Shown: in pieces, positions 9,229 to 19,751 of the stretch
Numbering within the stretch: position 1 is the first letter of the stretch
Layout of the letters: the number at the start of each line of letters is the position of its first letter
Assembly: GCA_026004875.1 (NCBI GenBank)
Contig: BPJZ01000002.1
Coordinates: 62,001 to 126,000 of the forward strand
Direction: 5' to 3'
From: Candidatus Poribacteria bacterium
Lineage (GTDB): Bacteria > Poribacteria > WGA-4E > GCA-2687025
Length of the DNA stretch: 64,000 nt
Program-made: the position numbers and the translations under genes
Notes under the pieces: model-generated
What the model saw: only the letters and a program-made list of their open reading frames with translations
The model's database searches: none
What the model was told of the DNA's origin: nothing

Positions 9229-9601
9229 AGTTTATTGGATTGCTGGCGGGTGTGCGGTGGGGCTAAGTATCGGCCTGGCGCTCTGGCGGCCCTGGGTAGG
9301 GATCAGCTACAGTCTGGGCGCGGCGCTCGCGGTGGCCAGCTTCTGGTTGCTGGAGCGGGCGCTTTGGTGGTTGAGCGAGTCGCAACGGCCCCGTCGCCGG
9401 GCGGAGACGCTGGCGCTGACGCTGGGCAAGTACGCCCTGATGGGTGGAGGGGTCTACTTGGCCGTTCGCCGAATCGCGGTTCACCCTTTGGCCTTTGGGC
9501 TGGGGATGGCCATCATTTACCTGGCGGTGGTCCTGAGGCTACTTTTAGAGTTGAGACCGAAAGCACCAAGGTTTGGACGGGAGGAACGGGTTTCTAGATG
9601 A
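9158..9601 (+). CDS. atpI: ATP synthase subunit I-like membrane protein (AtpI)
   Basis: A small membrane protein of about 120-147 residues with four hydrophobic helices, placed between atpZ and atpB where AtpI is expected. AtpI proteins help assemble the c-ring. The start is uncertain. The only upstream ATG (9158) overlaps atpZ by 71 bases and has a poor ribosome site, and no ATG, GTG or TTG exists near the first helix except GTG at 9257, which would cut into it. Its TGA overlaps the atpB ATG by three bases (ATGA). Confidence 0.72.
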   Translation: MECSGAREKDATRRIRRRTSWIREVYWIAGGCAVGLSIGLALWRPWVGISYSLGAALAVASFWLLERALWWLSESQRPRRRAETLALTLGKYALMGGGVYLAVRRIAVHPLAFGLGMAIIYLAVVLRLLLELRPKAPRFGREERVSR

Positions 9602-10419
9602 CACGCCGGATTCGAGCCGTTCTCGTTGGCGGGTGGAGCCTTCTTTCGCTCCCAGCGTTGGCAGCGGAGGAGGTCCACAACTCCTTTCTGGCTGTCCTTT
9701 TGCCGCGCCCGATCAAGGAATGGCTCTACCAACGAGAAGGGTGGGGCCAACTCGACGTGATCCCGAACACGATCTTTATCGGTTTGATTCTGCTGATCGG
9801 GCTCGGATGGATGGCGCGTCGGCTGGAGCGGATTCCCCAGCGACGATCCCAGAACTTTCTGGAGTGGTTGATCGGCGGCTTGAACAACACCTTTGGGCCG
9901 GTGTTAGGGGAGCGAGGGCGGAAGTATCTGCCGTTTGTCAATTCCTTTTTCCTTTTTATTCTAGCCTGGAACCTTTCGGGGTTCATCCCTGGGTTTCAGG
10001 CACCGACGGCGGAGTTGAACACCACGTTGGCGCTGGCCCTGGTTTCGATCACCACCGTTCAGATCATCGCGATTCGGGAGTTGGGGTTGATCGGTTATCT
10101 CGCCCATCTTTGGGGGCGCCCGTTGTGGTTGGGAGTGCTGATGTTTCCCGTTGAGGTGATTACCCAGCTGTCGCGGGTGCTTTCGCTTTCGCTTCGTCTG
10201 TTTGCCAACATCTTCGCCAAGGAGATGGTACTTGGTGTCCTCTGTGTGTTAGCGATCCAGGTGTTTTACATTCCCGTGCAGCTTCCCGTTTTATTCATCG
10301 GTTTGTTAGCCAGCTTGATCCAGGCGTTCATTTTTGCGATTCTCACCGCCGTCTACATCGACCAGTTCATCGGGCACCACAGCGAAGAGCATGGGGTCCA
10401 CGAGGCGATGGCACACTGA
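9598..10419 (+). CDS. atpB: F0F1 ATP synthase subunit a (AtpB)
   Basis: The stator subunit that forms the two proton half-channels against the c-ring. The 273-residue protein has the essential arginine in SRVLSLSLRLFANIFAKE near residue 200, the NTTLALAL segment, and a C-terminal IQAFIFAILTAVYI helix. The N-terminus (MTRRIRAVLVGGW to ALAAEE) resembles a cleavable signal peptide. The C-terminus is His-rich (GHHSEEHGVHEAMAH). Confidence 0.96.
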   Translation: MTRRIRAVLVGGWSLLSLPALAAEEVHNSFLAVLLPRPIKEWLYQREGWGQLDVIPNTIFIGLILLIGLGWMARRLERIPQRRSQNFLEWLIGGLNNTFGPVLGERGRKYLPFVNSFFLFILAWNLSGFIPGFQAPTAELNTTLALALVSITTVQIIAIRELGLIGYLAHLWGRPLWLGVLMFPVEVITQLSRVLSLSLRLFANIFAKEMVLGVLCVLAIQVFYIPVQLPVLFIGLLASLIQAFIFAILTAVYIDQFIGHHSEEHGVHEAMAH

Positions 10420-10439
10420 CGGCGGAGAGGAAGGGCGGG

Positions 10440-10482
10440 CTCGTCCCTGTGGGGACGAGGCCTTCTCGGGCCTTCGGGCTCG
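10440..10482 (+). promoter_or_regulatory. Two tandem hairpins between atpB and atpE
   Basis: Two stem-loops lie in the 112-base atpB-atpE gap. The first has a perfect 8-bp stem (CTCGTCCC, loop TGTG, 10440-10459). The second has a 6-bp stem closed by a TTCG tetraloop (10467-10482). Neither is followed by a T tract, so neither looks like an intrinsic terminator. An mRNA processing or stability element is more likely. Confidence 0.6.
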
Positions 10483-10531
10483 TTGACCGCAACGCTCAGT
10501 ACGGAAACCAACCCAATAGGAGAACCGACGG

Positions 10532-10831
10532 ATGATCTACCTAGCAGCGCTAGCGATCGCAGTGGGGTTTGGCCTGCCGGTCGCGATTTTGGCCGCGGCG
10601 ACGGCCCAAGGGCGGGCCATTGCCAGCGGCCTGGAGGGAATGTCCCGTCAGCCGGAGGCCGGTGGACAGATCCAAACCGCGATGTTGATCGGCTTGGCGT
10701 TCATCGAGCTGTTCATCTTGCTGACCTTCGTGATCACCTTCATGCTTCAGGGGAAGCTCCCGGCAATTACGCCGGAAGAGGCGCTGAATCTAGCCCAAGT
10801 GGAGGCTTCGGCGCCGGCGACACACGAATAA
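10532..10831 (+). CDS. atpE: F0F1 ATP synthase subunit c (AtpE)
   Basis: The rotor ring subunit: two helices joined by the polar MSRQPEA loop. The ion-binding carboxylate is Glu59 in GLAFIELFILL. Aligning with Na+-type c subunits, Gln26 in helix 1 matches the conserved Gln, but the Ser that follows the Glu in Na+ enzymes is Leu60 here. A proton-driven ring is therefore the better reading. The C-terminal tail of about 25 residues (AITPEEALNLAQVEA onward) is unusual for this very short family. The gene is flanked on both sides by strong hairpins. Confidence 0.96.
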   Translation: MIYLAALAIAVGFGLPVAILAAATAQGRAIASGLEGMSRQPEAGGQIQTAMLIGLAFIELFILLTFVITFMLQGKLPAITPEEALNLAQVEASAPATHE

Positions 10832-10850
10832 CACCGGAGGGAGGAGGGCT

Positions 10851-10870
10851 GGGAGCCCGACTGGGCTCCC
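10851..10870 (+). promoter_or_regulatory. Perfect hairpin between atpE and atpF
   Basis: GGGAGCCC, loop GACT, GGGCTCCC: an 8-bp perfect stem starting 19 bases after the atpE stop and ending before the atpF start. There is no T tract. With the hairpins at 10440-10482 it brackets atpE, whose product is needed in many copies per complex. Confidence 0.6.
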
Positions 10871-10898
10871 GGCTCTTCCGTTCGTTCAGCGATCAGGG

Positions 10899-11522
10899 GT
10901 GAGGGGTACCGTGCAGACGTTGCGACGGCTTCGAGCGGTAGGAACTTCGGCGGCGGCTTGGGCCGTCTCCGGCTGGGCACTTGGCGCAGAGGTGGCCCAC
11001 GGCGAGGGGGGCGGCGACCTGCTCTCCCAACTGCACATTGACCCGCAGGTGGTGCTTGTCCAGGCGATCGGCTTTTTGGTCATGGCCTGGATCTTGTGGG
11101 TGACCGTCCTCAAGCGGGTCGGAGGCCTGCTGGACCGTCGGGGCGAGGAGATCCGACGGATGGTCGAGGAAACCGAGCGAGATCGCCAGGAGGCTCAGCG
11201 GCTCCGTGCCGAAGTGGAGGCCCGACTCCGAGAGATCGAACAGGAGGCTCACGCGCGGATTCAGGAGGCTACAGAGCGTGCCGAGGCGGAGGCGGAGCGG
11301 ATTCTCGCTGAAGCCCGCGCCAGCGCGGAGGCCGAAATCCAACGGGCGCGTCAACAGATCGAGCGCGAAAAGAACGCAGCGATCGTGGAACTTCGCGCCG
11401 AAGTGGCCGATCTTGTCGTCCTGGCCACTCGTCAGATCCTCGGAGAGGCGCTCGACGAAGCCCGACAGCGGCGAATCGTGGACGAGATGATTCAGCAACT
11501 CCCTCAAGAATCGGCCGATTGA
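10899..11522 (+). CDS. atpF: F0F1 ATP synthase subunit b (AtpF)
   Basis: Peripheral stalk subunit. A single transmembrane helix (AIGFLVMAWILWVTVLK) is followed by a long charged coiled coil (LLDRRGEEIRRMVEETERD onward) typical of subunit b. An extra N-terminal hydrophobic stretch ending WALGAEVAHGEGG looks like a signal peptide and would leave the N-terminus outside. GTG at 10899 opens the frame, but a second in-frame GTG at 10911 has GAGGGG just upstream and may be the true start. Confidence 0.92.
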   Translation: MRGTVQTLRRLRAVGTSAAAWAVSGWALGAEVAHGEGGGDLLSQLHIDPQVVLVQAIGFLVMAWILWVTVLKRVGGLLDRRGEEIRRMVEETERDRQEAQRLRAEVEARLREIEQEAHARIQEATERAEAEAERILAEARASAEAEIQRARQQIEREKNAAIVELRAEVADLVVLATRQILGEALDEARQRRIVDEMIQQLPQESAD

Positions 11523-11540
11523 GCGACCAGGAGCGCAAGG

Positions 11541-12083
11541 GTGCGATATCAACGAATCGCGCGCGGCTACGCCAAGGCGCTGGTGCTGGCAGCGGAAGAC
11601 CTGAACGCCCAGGAGTCCGTTCGAGAGGCTGCGACGGGGCTCTTGGAGCTGATCCGATCGGTGGAGCCGTTTCGAGAGATGATCGAAACGACCGATCTCA
11701 CCCCGTCGGTCAAAGAGGAGCTGTTCCAGCGGAGCGTCGGAGAGGCTCTGCCGCCGCTGATGATCTCCTTTTTTCGCCTGCTGCTGGAGAAGCGGCGGGA
11801 GCGGCTTTTAGGGGCCATCCTCCAGGAGGTGCTCCGGCTGGCAGACCAACGGGCAGGGATCGAAACCGCCCAGGTGACCAGTGTGATTCCGCTGACGGAG
11901 GAACAGACAGAGCGGCTCCAGCGCCGACTGGCCGCCGCTTATAGCGCTCGGGCAGTACGGCTGGAGAAACGATACGATCCGGAGATTCTCGGCGGACTGA
12001 TCGTGCGCATCCGGGACACGATCTACGATGCGTCTCTGAGAGCGCAACTGGAACGACTGCGAAGAACCCTGATCGAAGGCTAA
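11541..12083 (+). CDS. atpH: F0F1 ATP synthase subunit delta (AtpH)
   Basis: Stalk subunit joining the b dimer to the top of F1. It has 180 residues, starting [18 protein letters not shown] and ending in the family's KYDPEILGG-like element (here [15 protein letters not shown]) that precedes the C-terminal helix. The start is GTG with AGGAG seven bases upstream. It lies between atpF and atpA as usual. Confidence 0.95.
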   Translation: MRYQRIARGYAKALVLAAEDLNAQESVREAATGLLELIRSVEPFREMIETTDLTPSVKEELFQRSVGEALPPLMISFFRLLLEKRRERLLGAILQEVLRLADQRAGIETAQVTSVIPLTEEQTERLQRRLAAAYSARAVRLEKRYDPEILGGLIVRIRDTIYDASLRAQLERLRRTLIEG

Positions 12084-12105
12084 CCAGACGAGGTGGACGA
12101 GAGCG

Positions 12106-13638
12106 ATGCTACAACAACTACGTCCCGACGAGATTTCGCGAATCCTTCGGGAATCGCTCCAACAGTACCGCAAGGAGGTGGACGTCTACGACGCCGGCGT
12201 CGTCCTCCAGGTGGGCGACGGGATCGCTCGGGTGCACGGCCTGGAGAACGTGATGGCCAGCGAGTTGGTCGAGTTTCCCGGCGGCGTCTTAGGGATGGCG
12301 CTGAACCTGGAGGAGGACAACGTCGGGTGCGTGCTGTTTGGCGACGCGTCGCACATTCGCGAAGGGGACATCGCCCGTCGGACCGGTCGAATCGTCGAGG
12401 TGCCGGTCGGTAAGGAGCTGCTGGGACGCGTCATCGATCCGTTGGGCCGCCCACTAGACGGCAAAGGGCCGATTCAGGCCAAGCAGACGCTACCGGTGGA
12501 GCGGAAGGCCCCCGGCATCATCGAGCGCAAGCCGCTGGACCAGATGCTCCACACCGGCATCAAGGTCATCGATTCGACCACGCCGATCGGTCGGGGACAG
12601 CGAGAACTGATCATCGGCGACCGGCAGATCGGTAAGACGGCGATCGCTGTGGATGCGATTCTCAATCAGAAGGACACAGACGTCTACTGCATCTACGTAG
12701 CGATCGGCCAGAAGGGCTCGACGGTGGCTAAGGTGGTGCGGGTTCTGGAAGAGCACGGGGCGATGGAGTACACCACGGTCGTCTCGGCTCCGGCCAGTCA
12801 GCCGGCGCCGCTGTTGTGGCTGGCACCGTACGCCGGAGCGGCGATCGGAGAGTACTACCGGGACAACGGCATGCACGCGCTGATCATCTACGACGACCTG
12901 ACCAAACACGCCTGGGCGTACCGGGAGATGTCGCTGAACCTGCGCCGTCCGGCCGGCCGAGAGGCGTACCCCGGCGACGTGTTTTATCTCCACTCCCGAT
13001 TGCTGGAGCGGGCGGCGAAGCTGAACGACGAGCGGGGCGGCGGCTCCCTGACGGCCCTGCCGATCATCGAGACTCAGGAAGAGGACTACACGACCTACAT
13101 TCCCACCAACGTCTGGTCGATCACCGACGGTCAGATCATCTTAGAGCCGGGCCTGTTTTATGCGGGCGTTCGCCCGGCGATGAACGTGGGTCTGTCCGTC
13201 TCGCGGGTGGGAAGCCTGCACCCGGCCCTTAAACAGGTCTCCGGCCGGCTCCGGTTGGAGCTGGCCCGGTACCGGGAGGTCCAGACGTTTGCGCAGTTTG
13301 GCGCCGAGCAGCTCGATCCTCAGACCCGCGCCCAGTTGGCGCGAGGCGAGCGGCTGATGGAGATTCTCAAGCAGGAGCAGTATTCGCCGCTTTCGCCGGG
13401 CAAGGAGATCATCAGCATCTTTTCGGTAATGGAAGGACTGCTGGACGACGTGCCGGTTCAGGACGTGCGCCGCTTCGAACGGGAGGTGCACGCCTATTTC
13501 GATCGGGAGCATCCGGAGTTTGTCAAGCGGATGGACGCCGGGGAGAAGCTCTCTGACGAGGAGTTAGCCTTCCTCCGGGAGGCGATCCTCCGGTTCAAGA
13601 AGCAGTTTCGAACCTCCTCAGAAGCGGCAGTTGCCTGA
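12106..13638 (+). CDS. atpA: F0F1 ATP synthase subunit alpha (AtpA)
   Basis: Non-catalytic nucleotide-binding subunit of F1, 510 residues. The P-loop reads GDRQIGKTA (residues 171-179; the usual Thr is Ile). Also present are [52 protein letters not shown] and the SITDGQI-like segment. Length and motif order are those of a normal alpha subunit. Confidence 0.98.
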   Translation: MLQQLRPDEISRILRESLQQYRKEVDVYDAGVVLQVGDGIARVHGLENVMASELVEFPGGVLGMALNLEEDNVGCVLFGDASHIREGDIARRTGRIVEVPVGKELLGRVIDPLGRPLDGKGPIQAKQTLPVERKAPGIIERKPLDQMLHTGIKVIDSTTPIGRGQRELIIGDRQIGKTAIAVDAILNQKDTDVYCIYVAIGQKGSTVAKVVRVLEEHGAMEYTTVVSAPASQPAPLLWLAPYAGAAIGEYYRDNGMHALIIYDDLTKHAWAYREMSLNLRRPAGREAYPGDVFYLHSRLLERAAKLNDERGGGSLTALPIIETQEEDYTTYIPTNVWSITDGQIILEPGLFYAGVRPAMNVGLSVSRVGSLHPALKQVSGRLRLELARYREVQTFAQFGAEQLDPQTRAQLARGERLMEILKQEQYSPLSPGKEIISIFSVMEGLLDDVPVQDVRRFEREVHAYFDREHPEFVKRMDAGEKLSDEELAFLREAILRFKKQFRTSSEAAVA

Positions 13639-13651
13639 GAGCGGGTGAGCC

Positions 13652-15983
<2,332 letters not shown>

Positions 15984-15997
15984 GGAGGGCCGCCAAG

Positions 15998-16447
15998 ATG
16001 CGGGCAGAAGGACGGCTGGAGCTGCGAATTCTCACGCCGTCGCGAATGGTGTTTCCGACCGGGCCGCTAGCCGAAGCTCAAGTGCTTGCGGTCCGCGTCC
16101 CTGGGGCGCTTTCCCCCTTTGAGGTCCTCCCGCGGCACGCACCGATTCTCAGCAGCCTGGAGATCGGAGAGGTGCGGATCACGCGCGGAACCTGGGAGAA
16201 CCCGATCTACGAATATCTTGCCGTCGCCGGAGGGGTGGTTGAGGTCCTTCACAACCGTGTGATCCTCCTCTCCCCTGCGGTAGAATGGGCCCATGAAATC
16301 GACGTCGAACGCGCAGAGGCCGCCCGCGAACGGGCGCTGAACCGGTTGCGTCATCCGACTCCGGAGACCGACCTGGATCGCGCTCAGGCGGCGCTGATGC
16401 GAGCGCTCAATCGTCTGAAGGTGGCCGGCCACGCCCTGGAGGGATGA
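15998..16447 (+). CDS. atpC: F0F1 ATP synthase subunit epsilon (AtpC)
   Basis: Inhibitory and coupling subunit of F1, 149 residues. The N-terminal beta-sandwich has LSPFEVLPRHAPILSSLEIG, and the C-terminal two-helix domain has ERAEAARERALNRL. GGAGGGCC precedes the ATG. It closes the ATP synthase operon, which is complete. Confidence 0.95.
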   Translation: MRAEGRLELRILTPSRMVFPTGPLAEAQVLAVRVPGALSPFEVLPRHAPILSSLEIGEVRITRGTWENPIYEYLAVAGGVVEVLHNRVILLSPAVEWAHEIDVERAEAARERALNRLRHPTPETDLDRAQAALMRALNRLKVAGHALEG

Positions 16448-16490
16448 AGGCGACCGCTTCACAGCCGCTTCAACAAGGCTCGGCAGGCAG

Positions 16491-16961
16491 ATGAAGTTGT
16501 CCGAAGCGCTGAGCGAAGATCGCATCCTGATGGAACTCCAAAGCGCCAACAAAGAAGGAGCGCTTCGGGAGATGATCGACTTTGCCGCCGAGCGGGGTTT
16601 GATCTCCGATCCCCAGCTATTCCTGGAACGGGTCTTGGAACGTGAGTTTCTTCTCTCCACCGGCGTCGGTCATGGGGTGGCGGTGCCCCACGCCCAAATC
16701 GCCCGCGCCCAGGGAATCGCTTGCTGCCTAGGCATCTCCCGGTCCGGCGTGGACTACGACTCGGTAGACGGGGAGCCGGTCCGGATCATCTGTCTGATCA
16801 TCGCTGAAGAGGAGAACGACGCCCCCTACCTGCGTCTGTTGAGCCAAATCAGCCGTCTGTTCGCCCGATCGGAGGTGCGGGAGGGAATCCTTCAGGCCGA
16901 ATCGCCCGCGGAGGTGCTCGCCGTGATTCGAGCGGCTGAAGGACCTCGATCTGCCCCTTGA
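16491..16961 (+). CDS. ptsN: PTS EIIA-type phosphocarrier, PtsN-like
   Basis: A 156-residue EIIA (fructose/mannitol/Ntr class) domain. The phosphorylated histidine is His67 in HGVAVPHAQ, and RIICLIIAEEENDAPYLRLL is the following conserved strand-helix. No transporter (EIIB or EIIC) or HPr gene is in the window, so a regulatory nitrogen- or potassium-linked PtsN role fits better than sugar uptake. It follows atpC by 43 bases and may be read from the atp operon. Its ribosome site is weak. Confidence 0.85.
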   Translation: MKLSEALSEDRILMELQSANKEGALREMIDFAAERGLISDPQLFLERVLEREFLLSTGVGHGVAVPHAQIARAQGIACCLGISRSGVDYDSVDGEPVRIICLIIAEEENDAPYLRLLSQISRLFARSEVREGILQAESPAEVLAVIRAAEGPRSAP

Positions 16962-16980
16962 TTCGGTCGCCCTTGAAAGA

Positions 16981-17008
16981 CAACAGCCGGCCCGAGGGCC
17001 GGCCGTTG
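16981..17008. terminator. Hairpin between ptsN and the ThuA gene
   Basis: A 7-bp GC stem (GCCGGCC, loop CGAG, GGCCGGC, 16986-17003) is extended by CAAC/GTTG across one mismatch. It lies between convergent genes, 20 bases after the ptsN stop. On the minus strand it is followed by TGTCTTTC, so it may end the ThuA transcript. The plus-strand side has no T tract. Confidence 0.55.
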
Positions 17009-17032
17009 GCAGCTGATGCTCTCAGGGGGAGC

Positions 17033-17698
17033 TCACCCTTCCAACCCTGCCGCCCATTTGATGCAGCCGGCGATATGGGTCAAAAACCAGCTCGTATGCC
17101 AAAGCTCATCGGGGTGGCCCAGCGCCGTGTAGATGACCCGCCCCTTGCCGTAAGTATGACACCAACCAAGGGCATAATCGTGATCCTCCCGATTGCCCTT
17201 GGAGAGGTCTACCGTATCGTTGTCCAACCGCATCAAGACGTGCGTCTTGCTCCGGTCCCAATTTCTGAACGTATAGATCTCGTCCACGACGGTAAAGCGC
17301 TTGCCGAGCATGCGGGTGGCCGGATGGTCCGGGTCCTCAACGATCACGCCGACCTCCTGGTGCCACGGGTGGCCGTTGAAGTAACCGCCGAGCATCTCGC
17401 CGTACTCCGGCCAGTCGTAAAACGTGTCGGTAGCGTTGTGGATGCCGACAAAGCCACCGCCGTTTCGAACGAAGTCCAGTAGCGCCTGTTTCTGCTCGTC
17501 GGTCACCGGCAGGTTTCCCGTCGTCGCAAAGGCGAGCACCTGGAAGTTCCGGATTCGATCAGGGTTCAGCCAGGCGCACTGATGGGTTGTCCGGACGTTC
17601 CAGCCGTACTCCCTTCCCAGCCGCTTGAAGGCCACTTCGGCGTCGGGGAGATAGGTGTGTTCAAAACCAGCAGAATGGCGCAAGAACAGGATGTTCAT
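17033..17698 (-). CDS. ThuA-domain protein
   Basis: A 221-residue protein of the ThuA family (glutamine-amidotransferase-like fold, first described from trehalose utilisation). Family marks are LLDFVRNGGGFVGIHNATDT, the YFNGHPWHQEVGV segment and GRVIYTALGHPDELW near the C-terminus. No signal peptide is evident. AAGGAAGG is seven bases before the ATG. It is divergent from a Gfo/Idh/MocA gene. ThuA and Gfo/Idh/MocA genes often cluster in sugar metabolism, but the substrate cannot be read from the sequence. Confidence 0.88.
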   Translation of the reverse strand: MNILFLRHSAGFEHTYLPDAEVAFKRLGREYGWNVRTTHQCAWLNPDRIRNFQVLAFATTGNLPVTDEQKQALLDFVRNGGGFVGIHNATDTFYDWPEYGEMLGGYFNGHPWHQEVGVIVEDPDHPATRMLGKRFTVVDEIYTFRNWDRSKTHVLMRLDNDTVDLSKGNREDHDYALGWCHTYGKGRVIYTALGHPDELWHTSWFLTHIAGCIKWAAGLEG

Positions 17699-17801
17699 CG
17701 GTCCTTCCTTTCTAGCGACACCTGTGCGAAAGTAAGGGTTGCTTTTCTATCATAGACAGGTCCTGGAAGAATTGCACGAGCAACGCAAGGGAGCACGGAC
17801 G

Positions 17802-18845
17802 ATGGGGACGGACCCCGTTCGAGTTGGCATTGCGGGACTAGGCCGCGCGGGTTGGGGGCTGCACGCTCTTTCTTTGGAACAGCTGCCCCAACAGTACCGC
17901 ATCGTGGCCGTCACCGATCCGGAGTCGAGCCGACGCCAAGAGGCGCAAGAGCGGTTCGGCTGCCGGGCCTACGAAACGTTCGAGGCGCTCCTTGAGGACG
18001 AAGAGGTGGAGCTGGTTGTCGTAGCGACCCCGAGCGTCTTTCACGCTGAGCAATCCATCGCTGCCATGGAGGCGGGGAAGCACGTCCTCTGCGAAAAGCC
18101 CTTTGCCACCACCTTGGAGGACGCTGACCGGATGATTGAGACGGGCCGAAAGACGGGTCGGATCGTCACCTCGGCGCAGAACTACCGCTACGCCTCCGAC
18201 TTCCTCAAGGTGCGAGAGATTCTCGACTCCGGAGTGCTCGGTCAAGTTCTGACCGTCAAGATGAACACTCATCGCTTTAGTCGGCGATGGGACTGGCAGA
18301 CGCTCAAGGAGTTCGGCGGCGGGGAGTTGAACAACACGGCGGTCCACCTGATCGATCAGGCGGTGCTCCTCCTGGGCGATCGGGAGGTGGAGGTCTTCTG
18401 CCATCGGATGCACACCCCCTTAAGCTCCGGCGACGCCGAGGATCACGTCAAGGTCGTCCTGAAGGCAAAAGACGGGCTGCTCTTTGATATCGAAGCGACG
18501 ATGGCCGCCGCCTATCCGCAGGAGAAGCTGCTGATCCTAGCAACGCAAGGTGGCCTGCGCGTTCGGGGGAGCCGGATCGAATGGAAGTACTTCGACCCGA
18601 GCCAGCTCCCTCCCCGGCCGGTGGACCGGCGGCCTACGCCGGACCGGAGCTACAACCGCGAGGAGCTCCCTTGGGTCGAGGAGCAGTACGACGTGCCGCC
18701 GGAGTCGTTCAACCTTCGGAACCGTCGGCTCTACGAGGACCTATACCGGACGCTCCGGGAAGGTGCTCCGCTGGCGATCACGCCGGAAAGCGTGCGAAAA
18801 CAGATGTGGATCCTCCAGCGCTGCAGGGAGCTGGCTCCGGTCTAA
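17802..18845 (+). CDS. Gfo/Idh/MocA family oxidoreductase
   Basis: NAD(P)-dependent sugar or cyclitol dehydrogenase-like protein, about 347 residues. The N-terminal Rossmann motif is GIAGLGRAGWG. The family EKP motif is in HVLCEKPFATTLEDAD, and the GGGELNNTAVHLIDQAVLLL segment in the C-terminal domain carries the usual catalytic-region His. The ATG at 17802 has AAGGGAG upstream. A TTG at 17739 in frame is less likely. A TATCAT hexamer at 17748-17753 could be a -10 box, though without a good -35. Substrate unknown. Confidence 0.9.
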   Translation: MGTDPVRVGIAGLGRAGWGLHALSLEQLPQQYRIVAVTDPESSRRQEAQERFGCRAYETFEALLEDEEVELVVVATPSVFHAEQSIAAMEAGKHVLCEKPFATTLEDADRMIETGRKTGRIVTSAQNYRYASDFLKVREILDSGVLGQVLTVKMNTHRFSRRWDWQTLKEFGGGELNNTAVHLIDQAVLLLGDREVEVFCHRMHTPLSSGDAEDHVKVVLKAKDGLLFDIEATMAAAYPQEKLLILATQGGLRVRGSRIEWKYFDPSQLPPRPVDRRPTPDRSYNREELPWVEEQYDVPPESFNLRNRRLYEDLYRTLREGAPLAITPESVRKQMWILQRCRELAPV

Positions 18846-18924
18846 AGTTGACAAACGAGCCGGGTCCGGCCACACTGAACTACCGTTCAGCCCAAGGAGA
18901 ACGCAGGAGAGAGGGACCCTGATC

Positions 18925-19721
18925 GTGAAGATCGGCATCACCCAGATCATCCTAGGCGACATGTCGCTGGACGAGACGCTTCGACTCTGCGAAGCCGCGG
19001 GCTACCAAGCCCTCGAGCTGACCTTTCGGCCGGGGAAGGACCTCCACCCACAGCTCGGGGAACGCGAAATCCTCCAGGTCGGAAGGCGGTGCGCCGACGC
19101 GGGGATCGAGATCGGAAGCGTCATCGCCTCCGGCTCCAGCGGAGGGAACCTCCTGAGCCCCGATCCGGAGGACCAGCGGCGCGGGCGGGAGCGAGTGCGC
19201 CGGAGCCTGGAGATTGCGGCCCTCCTTGAGGTCTCCTGCACGCTGCTTCACCCGGGCCAGCTTCTGAACGTCGGGGACTTATCAGGAGGCGTGGGATCGC
19301 CTGGCCGGCGCGCTTCGGGAGTTAGTCCCCTTGGCCGAAGCGAGTCGCTGCGCCATCGGGGTCGAGAACGTCTGGAACAAGTTCCTCCTCAGTCCCCCGC
19401 GAGATGCGCCAGTTTGTGGACGAGATCGACTCCCCCTGGGTTGGGGTCTACTTGGACACGGCCAACATGATGGCCTACGGCTACACGGAGCACTGGATCC
19501 GTGAGTTGGGCGAGCGGATTCAGCGGGTGCACTTCAAGGACTTCCGCCGCCGAGAACACCGTTTTGTGCGCCTGGGAGAGGGGGATACCGATTGGGCCAC
19601 GGTCGTTGGGGAGCTACGCCGAATCGGCTACGACGGACCGGTGATCCACGAGGTCGGGGGGACCTGGGAGGAGCACATCCAGACCGCGGCCAAGATGCGA
19701 GAGATCGTCGCCTTGGCGTGA
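18925..19721 (+). CDS. Sugar phosphate isomerase/epimerase-like TIM barrel (two apparent frameshifts)
   Basis: Xylose-isomerase-like TIM barrel. The start is GTG after GGAGAGAGGG, giving MKIGITQIILGDMSLDETL. It continues with LELTFRPGKDLHPQLG, GIEIGSVIASGSSGG and, after the frame changes, GVYLDTANMMAYGYTEHWI and VHFKDFRRREHRF, which hold the acidic and His metal ligands of the family. One extra T (19279-19280) and one extra C in a C5 run (19394-19398) break the frame. Removing both gives a 264-residue protein with the expected GVENVWNKFLLSPREM segment. Probably intact in the organism. Overlaps no neighbour and precedes the aminotransferase. Confidence 0.85.
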
Positions 19722-19751
19722 GTCGGTGAGGGGCACGGGAGCAGAATCACC

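Noticed and set aside
10532-10831. Sodium-driven ATP synthase
   Set aside because: The helix-1 Gln is present but the Ser next to the key Glu is Leu, so the full Na+ site is absent. The nearby antiporter alone is not enough.
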